A stretch of 64,000 bases of DNA from an uncultured Scytonema sp. GTDB lineage: Bacteria > Cyanobacteriota > Cyanobacteriia > Cyanobacteriales > Nostocaceae. The notes under the pieces were generated by a model. It saw only the letters and a program-made list of their open reading frames with translations. It ran no database searches and was not told the origin of the DNA. Positions 1 through 9,353 of the stretch are shown in pieces. Within the stretch, counting starts at the first letter, position 1. The number at the start of each line of letters is the position of its first letter. Where the stretch lies: positions 66,889 to 130,888 of the forward strand of contig CALMVQ010000164.1 of assembly GCA_937873135.1 (NCBI GenBank). The letters are read 5' to 3'. The position numbers and the translations under genes are program-made.

Positions 1-360
1 ATCGCCTTCTTAGCTTTAGCTAAGTTTAGTTATTTCGGCTCGAAATATCTGTCATCTCTCGATACTTGGCAAGCCACAACAGTAGCGATCGCTCAAATAC
101 ATCAAGGCAGTATTCTCACTACAGATGAAATTGCCCCTCACTTGAGCCATCGAGAACTCATTACACTAGTCAATCCTGAATCGCCAGATGTTGATTTCAC
201 TAAATATGATTATATATTACTTAACATTCGTCATACTCTTTCATCAAGGCATAAACAATTAAATATTTCCTATTTAAACTTATTGAAAAATAATCCTAAT
301 TTTAAATTAAGTCTTGCTCGCACTGATGTTTACTTATTTAAACGTGCTAAGTTATCGTGA
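1..360 (+). CDS. DUF2079 family membrane protein, C-terminal end (5' partial)
   Basis: The reading frame is open from the first base of the window, so the gene begins upstream and only the last 119 codons are here. The ORF track starts at an internal TTG (142), which is not the true start. The visible part is the soluble C-terminal domain that follows the membrane helices in DUF2079 proteins. It shows a stretch on residues to be held in darkness or light of the fold (IHQGSILTTDEIAPHLSHR), then a YDYILLNIR strand and a final VYLFKR, all in the usual order for this family. The function of DUF2079 is unknown; the membrane part resembles GT-C glycosyltransferases. It lies 10 bp upstream of a PIG-V-like mannosyltransferase on the same strand, so the two are probably co-transcribed and may act together in envelope glycosylation (inference). 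Confidence 0.72.
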   Translation: MAFLALAKFSYFGSKYLSSLDTWQATTVAIAQIHQGSILTTDEIAPHLSHRELITLVNPESPDVDFTKYDYILLNIRHTLSSRHKQLNISYLNLLKNNPNFKLSLARTDVYLFKRAKLS

Positions 361-370
361 GCTATCCTGA

Positions 371-1633
371 ATGAATCAAATAAAAAATATAAGTCGTCAT
401 GAATTATTTTTGCCACTATTAATGTGGTTGTCTAGTCGAGTGTTAATCTGCATTGCTATGCTGGCAATCGCACCTGTACTTCCATCTCCCTCTCACGTAA
501 GAACTATCACTTACGGCTGGGATGTCTTTTTTGCTTGGGATAGTAGCTTCTATGAAAAAATTGCGACTTTTGGCTATGATGACTCACTTAACGAAAAGCC
601 ATTTTCATCAGTTGTGTTTTTTCCTTTACTTCCTTTATGTATCCGAGGCTTAATGACATTCGGCTTACCTTTTCAAGTCGCAGGTACCTTGATCAACAAT
701 CTCGCTTTTCTAGGAGCAGCGATCATATTATACGTTTGGATAAAAGAGCATCATAGTGTAAGTGCAGCACGGTGGACAGTAGCCGTATTTACGTGGTGTC
801 CACTCTCTTTATTCGGTACGGTTATTTATGCTGAAGGACTATATCTTTTATTTAGTACAGCCGCTTTAAAGGCTTTTGATCAACAACAGTATGTATGGAC
901 TGCACTTTGGGGTACTCTAGCGACAGCAACACGTCCAACAGGAATTGCGCTTGTACCTGCGTTTTTACTTGTGGCTGGAATTGAACGTAGAGGGATCAAA
1001 GCTTATATTGCTAGTTTAGCCTCTGGTGGTGGTCTGTTTTTATTCAGCCTGTATTGCCAGATGAAATTTGGTGATGCTTTGGCATTCCTCCACGCCCAAA
1101 AAGCGTGGCGTCCCTCACTCGGGTTTGATTGGCTGCATTGGTGGAAGATGCTAATGCAAATTGTAGTCGGTACAACCAATTGGAAACATGGCTATATTAA
1201 AGACCCTTGGCATCCCCTGCTGTTTGCGATCATAGTTGGGAGCGGTTACTTATTATGGCGTTTCCGCAAAAAATTGAATGTTGCCAAGATAGTCTATGGC
1301 TTTACCTGCTTGGGATTATTCTCATGGTTGTTGGCAGGCGATCCTTTGACCAACGTTGTGATGATCTTTGGCGGTATATATTTATTATGGGTTTTACGTG
1401 CTGAAATCAGCTTGATTACTTTAGTCTACGGCTTTTGCGGCATTGGTATGTTACTCGTATCTGGAAGTACGATTTCCTTAAATCGTTTGGTGTACGGCAT
1501 CGTGTCTGTGTTGATCGCATTAGGTTTACTGCTTGCCCGTCATCCGCGATCAGGACATGCAGTTATAGGCTTGTTCATCATCATACTCGCAAGCTTCTCC
1601 ATCAGATTTGCTCAAAACCTCTGGGTTGCTTAA
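371..1633 (+). CDS. PIG-V-like integral membrane mannosyltransferase
   Basis: A 420-residue protein with about nine to ten hydrophobic segments. The first luminal/periplasmic loop carries WDSSFYEKIATFGY, matching the WDxxxY acidic motif of the PIG-V/Gpi18 (GT76) fold, followed by FFPLLPL, AEGLYLLFS and ATRPTG, which are typical of bacterial PIG-V-like proteins. Family members use polyprenyl-phosphate-mannose as donor; the acceptor here is unknown. The ATG lies 10 bp after the stop of the DUF2079 gene, suggesting one operon. The C-terminal third is mainly hydrophobic with short loops and shows no extra domain. The family call is fairly secure; mannose as the actual sugar is inference. Confidence 0.78.
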   Translation: MNQIKNISRHELFLPLLMWLSSRVLICIAMLAIAPVLPSPSHVRTITYGWDVFFAWDSSFYEKIATFGYDDSLNEKPFSSVVFFPLLPLCIRGLMTFGLPFQVAGTLINNLAFLGAAIILYVWIKEHHSVSAARWTVAVFTWCPLSLFGTVIYAEGLYLLFSTAALKAFDQQQYVWTALWGTLATATRPTGIALVPAFLLVAGIERRGIKAYIASLASGGGLFLFSLYCQMKFGDALAFLHAQKAWRPSLGFDWLHWWKMLMQIVVGTTNWKHGYIKDPWHPLLFAIIVGSGYLLWRFRKKLNVAKIVYGFTCLGLFSWLLAGDPLTNVVMIFGGIYLLWVLRAEISLITLVYGFCGIGMLLVSGSTISLNRLVYGIVSVLIALGLLLARHPRSGHAVIGLFIIILASFSIRFAQNLWVA

Positions 1634-2334
1634 TCATTTATTAACCGTCCTTGCACCCTCACACCCCTCTACCCTAATCACAACAATTTTGAGAAACTAC
1701 GAAATATCTACAGAGTACAGACAATTAAAAACTTTGATAGATTTCAGTATTTCTACGGTAAATATGCATTCGTTATACTGTTATTAATGGTAGATGCGGA
1801 TTTAAGGAACAGTCGCAAAACAGCAAAAATCAAGTTCTCAAATATCTAATAGCACAATTTTCTACTTATTTTTAGAAGTATAAATGAAGAAAATGATTAC
1901 CTTTTTACTTCATATAAATTAGTAAAGTTCATCTCAGCGAAAAACTAAGTACACGTTAATCACAAGAAACTTTGTTAAACTGATTTCCGTCACATAGGTT
2001 ACTTTCAACAAAAAGCAAGGGATTTCATGTTAAAAAGCTAACAATTGTATGAAATATTTCTTTAAAAAAAGCTATAAATATAAATAGTAAGATGAAATTT
2101 GTCAACTATGCAAGTAAGACTTTACATGAACAACATCAAATCTTTAAATTATTTAAGCAAGTAATTTGTCATGTAAACCTGTATCAGCTATGCTATCTTC
2201 TAAATTTCTGTTAATCTGTAATTAAATTTTCGAGATTACCAGAGAATAACTGCGTATCTAATATTTACAAAAACTGTGCTATAAAGTACTGTCATGTCAG
2301 TGACTGACAATTCCACGTGTGAAGGAGCCATGAA
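1634..2334. other. AT-rich intergenic region
   Basis: About 700 bp with no ORF of convincing length or ribosome-binding site. It is very AT-rich, with short A and T runs, and presumably holds the promoter of the deacetylase gene. I could not pick a convincing -35/-10 pair, and I see no terminator hairpin directly after the mannosyltransferase gene. Confidence 0.5.
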
Positions 2335-3288
2335 GTGGAAAACCATAAGTCGTTTGTTTGGTCGCAAGGAACACTAGTTGCGTTATTTGCCTTGGGTGGG
2401 AGTTTGGGTCTTGGCTTGATTTTACCTGTAAATCGAAATGCCTCTGACGCTCAAACCAGACAGGCTATAAATTCAAAAGATACAATCGCTCAAGTAGGAA
2501 CAGAGCAGCGCATTGAGAAATTAAAGTCAACAATGTTAACTGCTTGGCAGGAAGAAGCAAAAGCAAAGGGAATCTCATATTCAGTACCCACACGCTTTTT
2601 AGGAGCAACTATTGAGCAAGCCAAACTCAGTCCAAAAGAGAAGGTAGTTGCTCTCACATTTGATGATGGTCCTTGGCTGGATTCAACGGCTAAGATACTA
2701 GACATCCTCAAAAAAAATAATATCAAGGGTACATTTTTTGAAATTGGGCAGAACATCAAGAGTTATCCAGATTTAACGAAGCGAGTTGTTGCCGAAGGTC
2801 ACGTTATTGGCAACCATACTTGGCATCACTGGTATCACTACATGAATCCCCAGGCCGCTGCCTATGAAATTAATAGCACCACAGACCTGATTTATCAAAC
2901 CACGGGTGTGAAAACTAATCTATTTCGACCACCCGGTGGGATCATGCGTAATGGGGTCGGTGATTATGCTAGAAACAAAAAGTATGCGATCATTATGTGG
3001 TCAGCCGATTCTGTAGACTACAGCCGTCCTGCGGTGCCAAGATTGATTCGCAATGTCATGCGAGAGGCAAAACCCGGTGGTATTGTACTGATGCATGATG
3101 GTGGTGGTAATCGTTCCCACACGGTGGAAGCTTTACCACAAATTATCAGTACTTTTAGGAAGCAGGGATATCGTTTTGTCACTATCCCAGAACTTTTAGA
3201 ACTGCAAGATCAACAGCCGAATATGACAATAGTCAAAACGCCAATGCTAGATAAAAAGCCAAAGGTAATCACAGCGAAAAAGCAGTAA
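2335..3288 (+). CDS. Polysaccharide deacetylase (NodB/CE4 family), membrane-anchored or secreted
   Basis: A 317-residue protein with an N-terminal hydrophobic segment at about residues 9-31 (a signal peptide or anchor), then a linker and a NodB domain at about 100-290. All five CE4 motifs are visible: TFDDGP (motif 1, catalytic base and metal Asp), NHTWHHWYH (motif 2, metal His residues), RPPGG (motif 3), MWSADSVDY (motif 4) and IVLMHDGG (motif 5, catalytic His). The enzyme should remove acetyl groups from N-acetylglucosamine-containing polymer outside the cytoplasmic membrane, either peptidoglycan or exopolysaccharide. The GTG start at 2335 is supported by GAAGGAG seven bases upstream; an ATG at 2330 is out of frame and soon meets a stop. 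The C-terminal 30 residues are Lys-rich and probably disordered. Confidence 0.88.
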   Translation: MENHKSFVWSQGTLVALFALGGSLGLGLILPVNRNASDAQTRQAINSKDTIAQVGTEQRIEKLKSTMLTAWQEEAKAKGISYSVPTRFLGATIEQAKLSPKEKVVALTFDDGPWLDSTAKILDILKKNNIKGTFFEIGQNIKSYPDLTKRVVAEGHVIGNHTWHHWYHYMNPQAAAYEINSTTDLIYQTTGVKTNLFRPPGGIMRNGVGDYARNKKYAIIMWSADSVDYSRPAVPRLIRNVMREAKPGGIVLMHDGGGNRSHTVEALPQIISTFRKQGYRFVTIPELLELQDQQPNMTIVKTPMLDKKPKVITAKKQ

Positions 3289-3385
3289 TAGTAATTAGTT
3301 ATACTAAAAACTAATATTGAAATTTGTATATTTACCTAAAAATAGAGCAACTTCATATCTCAAGAAGTTTCAATTAAAGGCAGTT

Positions 3386-3455
3386 AGGGTCAAAGAAACC
3401 CGGTTTCTTTAATAAATCAGGAGAAGCAGGGGAAGGAAAATCGGTTCTTGACCCT
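3386..3455. repeat. Nested inverted repeat (AAAGAAACC palindrome)
   Basis: The core at 3392-3410 is a 19-base perfect palindrome, AAAGAAACC-C-GGTTTCTTT. An outer pair, AGGGTCAA at 3386 and TTGACCCT ending at 3455, encloses it. It sits between the convergent deacetylase and glutamate synthase genes, about 100 bp after the deacetylase stop. It could act as a terminator for that gene, since the core is followed by a short T run and A-rich DNA, but it also looks like a dispersed palindrome. Confidence 0.55.
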
Positions 3456-3503
3456 CTATCTTATCTCTATCAGCTATTCCATGACGAAAACGTATAACAG
3501 ATT

Positions 3504-3547
3504 CGTGAAATCTTCCGAACAGAATACTCTGTCCGGAAGACTTCACG
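3504..3547 (-). terminator. Long stem-loop downstream of glsF
   Basis: CGTGAAATCTTCCG pairs with CGGAAGACTTCACG (one G-U when read as RNA), and an inner ACAGA/TCTGT pair continues the stem, giving nearly 20 paired bases with a tiny loop. It lies 65 bases past the glsF stop on the minus strand. No T run follows on that strand, so this is a candidate 3'-end stabiliser or attenuator rather than a textbook terminator. Confidence 0.45.
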
Positions 3548-3549
3548 TT

Positions 3550-3604
3550 ATGAGGCGGTTTTAATGTTTTTTCGCTACCTTTCCAACTTTAGTAACTGCC
3601 TCAT
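3550..3604 (-). terminator. Second stem-loop immediately after glsF
   Basis: ATGAGGCGGTT (3550-3560) is complementary to AACTGCCTCAT (3594-3604) at 10 of 11 positions. This is the first structure a transcript leaving glsF would form, 8 bases after the stop codon, and the larger hairpin at 3504-3547 follows directly. The pair suggests a composite 3' end. Confidence 0.4.
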
Positions 3605-3611
3605 CATGCTC

Positions 3612-6600
3612 TCAAGTTGTGGTTTGAGCGTGAGTGACTTTGTCTAATGGTTGTCCATTTTTGTCCGCGTTTATCCCCACCACTGCGTTGGTGAACCAGT
3701 CCTTTTGGGAGTCGTCTTGAGGGGCGGCTTCTGGACTTTGGGCTTCAGAAGGTGGAACCAATTGCCAGAACTTCGGTAAAAAGTCTTGCCAGTGTTGCAG
3801 AATCTTCTTCGCCTTTTCTGAACCAGTTCGTTCTGCATGAGATCGGATTAACTCTTGCAGTTGCTTCTCGCCAGCTTCTGTAATCACTCGCTGGAGTTTG
3901 ACAATTTCCCGGTTAACTAATTCAGGGAAACAACCTTCTTCATCCAAGAAGTATGCCAGTCCACCTGTCATCCCAGCACCTACGTTGCGTCCTACTTTGC
4001 CAAGAACAACGATCGCACCACCAGTCATATACTCGCAGCAGTGATCCCCTGCCCCCTCAATCACTGCTGTGCCTTTGGAGTTACGCACGGCAAAGCGTTC
4101 TCCAGCTAAACCATTAGCAAATAGGACGCCTCCAGTGGCACCGTAGAGGCAGGTATTGCCAACGATGACATTTTGTGCAGAGTCATAAGTAGCATCAGCA
4201 GGCGGCTTGATCACGATTTCACCACCGTTCATCCCCTTACCTACGTAGTCGTTTGCTTCTCCTGACAACGTCAAAATCATTCCCGAGAGATTAAAGGCAC
4301 CAAAGCTTTGTCCAGCACTACCTTGAAAGTTGAGATTGATTTGCCCTTCAAAGCCTTTGTCGCCATATTGAGAAGCAATCGCTCCTGCTAACCTTGTACC
4401 CACTGTCCTGTCAGTATTGACAATCTTTAATGTCTTGGTAACAGTAGACTGCTCTTGAATAGCAGCTTGAATATCGGGATCAGCGAGCAATTGATCATCT
4501 ACAACTACGCCGTTGCTGTGAACTTCCTCGTGTTCTAACCAACTGCGGTTAGTGATAGTATCCGGTAAGTCACGCAAACAGTTCAAGTTCAGCGCCCGTG
4601 TCTTGGTAAGATGCACGTTTTCGCGCACTTTTAACAAATCGGCACGTCCAATGACTTCCTTTAACTCACGGTAGCCGAGGCGTGCCAGGAGACTGCGAAC
4701 TTCTTCGGCAATAAAGTAAAAGAAGTTGACGACGTTTTCTGGCATTCCCGTAAACCTCCGCCTCAGTTCTTCTTTCTGAGAAGCAACACCAACAGGGCAG
4801 TTATTAGTGTGGCAAATCCGTGCCATGATACAGCCTTCAGCAATCATCGCGATGGAGCCAAAACCAAATTCTTCCGCACCCATTAATGCGCCCATTACCA
4901 CATCCCAACCACTTTTTAAACCTCCATCTACACGTAAAGTCACGCGATCACGTAGCCCATTGTCCATCAACACACGATGTACTTCACTCAAACCGAGTTC
5001 CCACGGTGAACCAGCGTGTTTTATAGAACTAAGTGGTGAAGCTCCGGTACCCCCATCGTGACCGGAAATTTGGATGATATCAGCGTTTGCCTTTGCCACA
5101 CCTGCGGCAATGGTACCGATCCCGACTTCTGCAACCAGCTTCACCGACACTTGTGCTTTCGGATTAATTTGGTGTAAATCGAAGATGAGTTGCGCTAAAT
5201 CTTCGATTGAATAAATGTCATGGTGCGGCGGTGGCGAAATCAGGGTAACACCAGGCTTGGATCGGCGTAATGTGGCAATGTAAGGACTAACCTTTTTCCC
5301 TGGAAGTTGCCCACCTTCTCCAGGTTTTGCACCTTGAGCAATTTTGATTTCGATTTGTTTGGCACTCATCAAATATTCTGGCGTAACACCAAAGCGTCCT
5401 GATGCGACTTGCTTGATAGCGCTGCTGGCAGTATCGCCGTTTCGCAATCCTTTTAAATGCGGTAGTGTTGACGAGTTTGCGGAGTTGTCCACATCATCCA
5501 AGACTTTGTAACGCACGGGATCTTCACCACCTTCGCCAGAGTTAGACTTACCGCCAATGCGGTTCATGGCGATCGCCAGAGTTTCATGAGCTTCGCGCGA
5601 CAAAGCCCCTAAAGACATTCCTCCGGTACAGAAGCGCTTGACAATCGCACTTACCGATTCCACTTCTGCAATTGGAATCGGCGATCGCTCTATTTGAAAG
5701 TCTAACAAGTCGCGCAAAGCTGTGATTGGTCTATTTTGCAGGTATTTTTGATAAACTTCGTAGTGGTCGTATCCGTTTTCTGTTTGCTGATTGCTTTGTA
5801 CTGCCTTGTGTAAAGCTTTTGCCAGTTCCGGGCTGTTCATGTGATACTCACCACCAGGACGGTAGTTGACAAAGCCAAGGTTTTCTAGCTTTTTCTTCGT
5901 TAGTTCTGGGAAAGCTTTGCAGTGGAAAGAAAGCACTTCATCCGCCAGTTCCTTAACACTCAAGCCTCCTATGCGGGAAATCGTACCCCGGAATCCCAGT
6001 TCTAACAAATCCCCACCAATACCGATCGCTTCAAATATTTGTGCGCCTTGATAGCTTGATACCAGAGAAATTCCCATTTTCGAGAGAATTTTCAGCAATC
6101 CTCCTTCAACTGCTTGGCGATAGTTTTTCAACGCTTGCTCTAAGCTGATGGCAGAAATTTTACCACGCTCCATAAATTGTTGCGTTTTTGGGTCTAACCA
6201 CCAATCGCGCACGGTATCCAAAGCCATATATGGGCAAATTGCAGCAGCACCGTAACCGATGAGACAAGCAAAATGGTGAGTACTCCAGCACTGGGCAGTA
6301 TTCACCACTAAGGATGCTTTCATTCGCAATCCCTTCTTGATGAGGTAATGATGTACCGCACCCACTGCTAACAGAGGGGGAATGTAGGTGTATTCAGTAT
6401 TGATCCCCACCTCAAGCCCTGAAGACTGAATGCGATCGCTCAATATGATAATCTTTGCTCCTGCCCGTACTGCTTCAGCTGCTTGTACCTGCAAAGACTG
6501 AACTGCAGCCTTCAATCCTTCAGAACCAGTTGCAATTTCAAACAGAGTTGACAACTCAGATGTGGCAAACTCCGACTGCTTTATCGCCTGCAAATCTGTA

Positions 6601-8366
6601 CCACTGAGTACTGGCGATGCTAACTTTAATCTCCGGGCATATTCCGGCTTTGGCTGTAGTAAATTACCTCGCTCACCCAATTCTACTTTCAAGGACATCA
6701 CCAAGCTTTCCCGTAAGGGATCAATCGCTGGGTTTGTCACTTGAGCGAAGCGCTGTTTGAAATAGTCATAAAGCAAGTGAGGTTTTCCTGACAGCACTGC
6801 TAAAGGAATATCATCTCCCATGCAGAACGTTGGTTCCTTGCCATCCATTGCCATTGGTTGAATCACCATGTCCACATCTTCTGTGGTATATCCAAAAGCA
6901 AATTGATTGCTGAGCAACTTTTGTCTATCAGCAGGGGTGGGGAGTGATTCTTTTCCATTCTCTGTTGCCCATTTCCCACTCCCCAATTCTTGGCGGTGCT
7001 GTCGCAACCATTCTCCATATGGTTGGCTTTTGGCAGTGCGCTGCTTTATTTCCCAGTTTTTGAGGACTTCTTGTGTGTTTAAATCTACAGCAATCATTTG
7101 CCCTGGACCAAGCCTGCCTTTCTCCATGACGTCAGCTTCGGGAAACTCTACAACACCAGCTTCCGAAGCGACGACAATGTAGTCATCCTTAGTAATAACG
7201 TAGCGTGCTGGTCTTAAACCATTACGATCTAAGGTCGCACCGACTTTCTGTCCATCACTAAACACTAAAAGTGCTGGTCCATCCCACGCTTCTTGCAGAC
7301 CACTATAATATTCGTAAAAATCTATGATTTCCGGGTGATTATACAACTCTGGTTGATTTTGGTAAGCCTCTGGAACCATAATCATCAAAGCTTCCAACGG
7401 GCTACGTCCAGAGCGTACCATTAACTCTAGCACGTTGTCTAAAGTCGCTGAGTCACTATTATCAACGTGGACAAAAGGTTTAAGTTCATCAATGCGCTCT
7501 CCCCAGACTGGATGCGTTAAACTTGCTTCTCGTGCCATCATCCAGTTAATATTACCTAACAGCGTGTTTATTTCGCCGTTGTGACCCAAAAGTCGCATTG
7601 GCTGAGCCAGCGGCCATTTCGGCATGGTGTTGGTACTAAAGCGGCGGTGATAGACAGCAAAAGCACTCTTATAAAGCGGATTTTTTAAATCGTGATAAAA
7701 ATCTCCCAACACTGCTGAACGCACCATGCCTTTGTAAACAATTGTGCGGTTAGAAAACGAGCAGATGTATAATTCTTCGGAATTGGGAATCGCTTTATTA
7801 ATTCTGCGGCGGGTAATGTAGAGTATTCGTTCGAGTTCATCACCGCTTTTCTCATCTGAGGCGACAAAAATTTGTTCAATCTGGGGTTGATTTTCTCGCG
7901 CTTGTACCCCTAGTATGTGCGGCTGTACTGGTACTACTCGCCAGCCCAGTACAGTGAGATTCTCCTCAGCCGTGATTTGTTCAACTGTTGCTTTCGCTTT
8001 GTTTGCTGCTTCTCCATCCTGTGGTAAGAATATCATTCCCACAGCAATGTTTTTGTTCCTTGGGAGTGGTGTCCCAGCAAGAGCAAAGTCTTGTTGAAAT
8101 AATTCCCAAGGAATTGCAGTCAAGATTCCCGCGCCATCACCTGAGTCTTGATCGGCACTACAACCACCGCGATGTTCCAAGCAGGTTAATGCAGCTAATG
8201 CCTTGACTACAACTTCACGATCCGCATAATTCTGACGGTGGGCAATAAAACCTACACCACAAGCGTCTCGTTCCTCCACTAACCACCTTTGCCCTTGATA
8301 GCCACTATCCGACAAGTTTTCTGAAACTGACTTTGTTTGTTGTTGATGCATTCCTTCGTTGTTCAT
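3612..8366 (-). CDS. glsF: Ferredoxin-dependent glutamate synthase (Fd-GOGAT)
   Basis: This protein makes two glutamates from glutamine and 2-oxoglutarate using reduced ferredoxin, the second step of ammonium assimilation. A class II amidotransferase domain begins at DACGVGF; the Cys at about residue 36 becomes the N-terminal nucleophile after propeptide removal. A central domain, an FMN-binding TIM barrel ([38 protein letters not shown]) and a C-terminal beta-helix (GGEIVI, GATGG, GAGMTGG) follow. The 3Fe-4S cysteines are visible in [12 protein letters not shown]. The long barrel insert ([18 protein letters not shown]) is of the plant/cyanobacterial Fd-GOGAT type, and no gltD is next to it. 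The gene is also called gltS or gltB. The ORF track begins at a TTG (8381); I prefer the ATG at 8366, which has AGGGAT just upstream. A low-complexity insert lies near 6939-6984. Confidence 0.93.
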   Translation of the reverse strand: MNNEGMHQQQTKSVSENLSDSGYQGQRWLVEERDACGVGFIAHRQNYADREVVVKALAALTCLEHRGGCSADQDSGDGAGILTAIPWELFQQDFALAGTPLPRNKNIAVGMIFLPQDGEAANKAKATVEQITAEENLTVLGWRVVPVQPHILGVQARENQPQIEQIFVASDEKSGDELERILYITRRRINKAIPNSEELYICSFSNRTIVYKGMVRSAVLGDFYHDLKNPLYKSAFAVYHRRFSTNTMPKWPLAQPMRLLGHNGEINTLLGNINWMMAREASLTHPVWGERIDELKPFVHVDNSDSATLDNVLELMVRSGRSPLEALMIMVPEAYQNQPELYNHPEIIDFYEYYSGLQEAWDGPALLVFSDGQKVGATLDRNGLRPARYVITKDDYIVVASEAGVVEFPEADVMEKGRLGPGQMIAVDLNTQEVLKNWEIKQRTAKSQPYGEWLRQHRQELGSGKWATENGKESLPTPADRQKLLSNQFAFGYTTEDVDMVIQPMAMDGKEPTFCMGDDIPLAVLSGKPHLLYDYFKQRFAQVTNPAIDPLRESLVMSLKVELGERGNLLQPKPEYARRLKLASPVLSGTDLQAIKQSEFATSELSTLFEIATGSEGLKAAVQSLQVQAAEAVRAGAKIIILSDRIQSSGLEVGINTEYTYIPPLLAVGAVHHYLIKKGLRMKASLVVNTAQCWSTHHFACLIGYGAAAICPYMALDTVRDWWLDPKTQQFMERGKISAISLEQALKNYRQAVEGGLLKILSKMGISLVSSYQGAQIFEAIGIGGDLLELGFRGTISRIGGLSVKELADEVLSFHCKAFPELTKKKLENLGFVNYRPGGEYHMNSPELAKALHKAVQSNQQTENGYDHYEVYQKYLQNRPITALRDLLDFQIERSPIPIAEVESVSAIVKRFCTGGMSLGALSREAHETLAIAMNRIGGKSNSGEGGEDPVRYKVLDDVDNSANSSTLPHLKGLRNGDTASSAIKQVASGRFGVTPEYLMSAKQIEIKIAQGAKPGEGGQLPGKKVSPYIATLRRSKPGVTLISPPPHHDIYSIEDLAQLIFDLHQINPKAQVSVKLVAEVGIGTIAAGVAKANADIIQISGHDGGTGASPLSSIKHAGSPWELGLSEVHRVLMDNGLRDRVTLRVDGGLKSGWDVVMGALMGAEEFGFGSIAMIAEGCIMARICHTNNCPVGVASQKEELRRRFTGMPENVVNFFYFIAEEVRSLLARLGYRELKEVIGRADLLKVRENVHLTKTRALNLNCLRDLPDTITNRSWLEHEEVHSNGVVVDDQLLADPDIQAAIQEQSTVTKTLKIVNTDRTVGTRLAGAIASQYGDKGFEGQINLNFQGSAGQSFGAFNLSGMILTLSGEANDYVGKGMNGGEIVIKPPADATYDSAQNVIVGNTCLYGATGGVLFANGLAGERFAVRNSKGTAVIEGAGDHCCEYMTGGAIVVLGKVGRNVGAGMTGGLAYFLDEEGCFPELVNREIVKLQRVITEAGEKQLQELIRSHAERTGSEKAKKILQHWQDFLPKFWQLVPPSEAQSPEAAPQDDSQKDWFTNAVVGINADKNGQPLDKVTHAQTTT
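6939..6984. repeat. Palindromic low-complexity insert inside glsF
   Basis: GGGGAGTG (6939-6946) and CACTCCCC (6977-6984) form an 8-base inverted repeat inside the glsF coding sequence. They encode the unusual segment [20 protein letters not shown], which precedes the conserved [12 protein letters not shown]. The composition resembles the GGGAGTGG-type intergenic repeats of these genomes. An in-frame insertion into a surface loop is inferred. Confidence 0.4.
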
Positions 8367-9353
8367 ATATCCCTGATTCAAGTGATGATTTTTGTAACTA
8401 CTTGTAAGCAGAATTTCCTAATGCCGAATTTTTGAGAAAAAAAATTTTAACTTAGGTTTTTTTGTTCTTCCCATGTTAAAATTGTCCGGGGAATTTTATC
8501 CTCTGCTGGGTTAAGAAAAGTCCTGAGTCCTGAGTCCTGAGTCCTGAGTGTAAGAAAGAATAGTAAAAAGTTACTCCTTTGTCTTTTTCCTGCTCAGGAC
8601 TCAGGACTCAGACCTCAGTACTGATTAGGGCGCTTGTTTCTACACAAAGAATCGTTCTCAGGCAGAGACAGCTAATGCCTCCGAAGCAAAAAAACTTGTG
8701 CCTTCAGGCTTAAATACTTTTATTGCTGGAATTGTCCTGATTTAGCGATAAAATCAGAGTATTACAATATCTACCCATTTGACAATTCCTATAATCTACT
8801 ATTCTAACTTGCTCTACAGACTTTTACTGAGCGTTTGTTGTCAGTTTTTTGGCGATCAGCTAAACCTTACTTAAGTAGCAACTTTTGGCTTGGGATAAAA
8901 GACCTGAATACAACTTTGCTAACCAAAAATAACGTCCTAGTCTGATTTACGCACTGTACTAGGTAACACGCTTAGTGGTAACAGTAATTATCAAAAATTT
9001 TCTAATAAGTTCCACAAGTGACAAAATCCCACATATACATTATCACGTTTTCTGCCAAATCATATGTCATTGTTCTTTGACATAGCTTACATATTAGGTA
9101 GCCCCGATGAAATAAATACGACTTCGGATCAAGGCTATTGTTTGTTCGGGTGCGTTCATCTTTTTTCCCAAAAAAGTGAGGACACAGGAGATAGGAGTCC
9201 GAAAAATTTTCTATAGTAAGCGTTTAAAAACTTTGGGATCAAGCAGTCAAATTTAATCGTCGTATGTCATGACAATTTTTCTTTTGGAAACTCTGTCGTT
9301 AGGCATAAGGGTGAAGACTGTCTGTTAACTCCCAATTACTGAACGCGATACTT
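8367..9353. other. Divergent promoter region glsF / glycosidase gene
   Basis: About 1 kb between the divergent glsF and phosphodiester-glycosidase-like genes. It holds the tandem repeat pair at 8521-8611 and otherwise AT-rich DNA. No convincing ORF is present. I looked for an NtcA site (GTA-N8-TAC) before glsF; the best fit, GTA at 8394 followed by TAA, lacks the final C. Confidence 0.45.
8521..8611. repeat. Heptamer tandem repeat with inverted partner (TCCTGAG)n
   Basis: Four head-to-tail copies of TCCTGAG at 8521-8549 face an inverted array, CTCAGGACTCAGGACTCAG, at 8593-8611. Together they can form a long hairpin with a loop of about 43 bases. This belongs to the short tandemly repeated repetitive sequences common in heterocystous cyanobacteria. 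Confidence 0.7.

Noticed and set aside
8382-8420. NtcA-binding site upstream of glsF
   Set aside because: The best match, GTA at 8394 with N8 then TAA, lacks the required TAC, and no -10 box is at the correct spacing.
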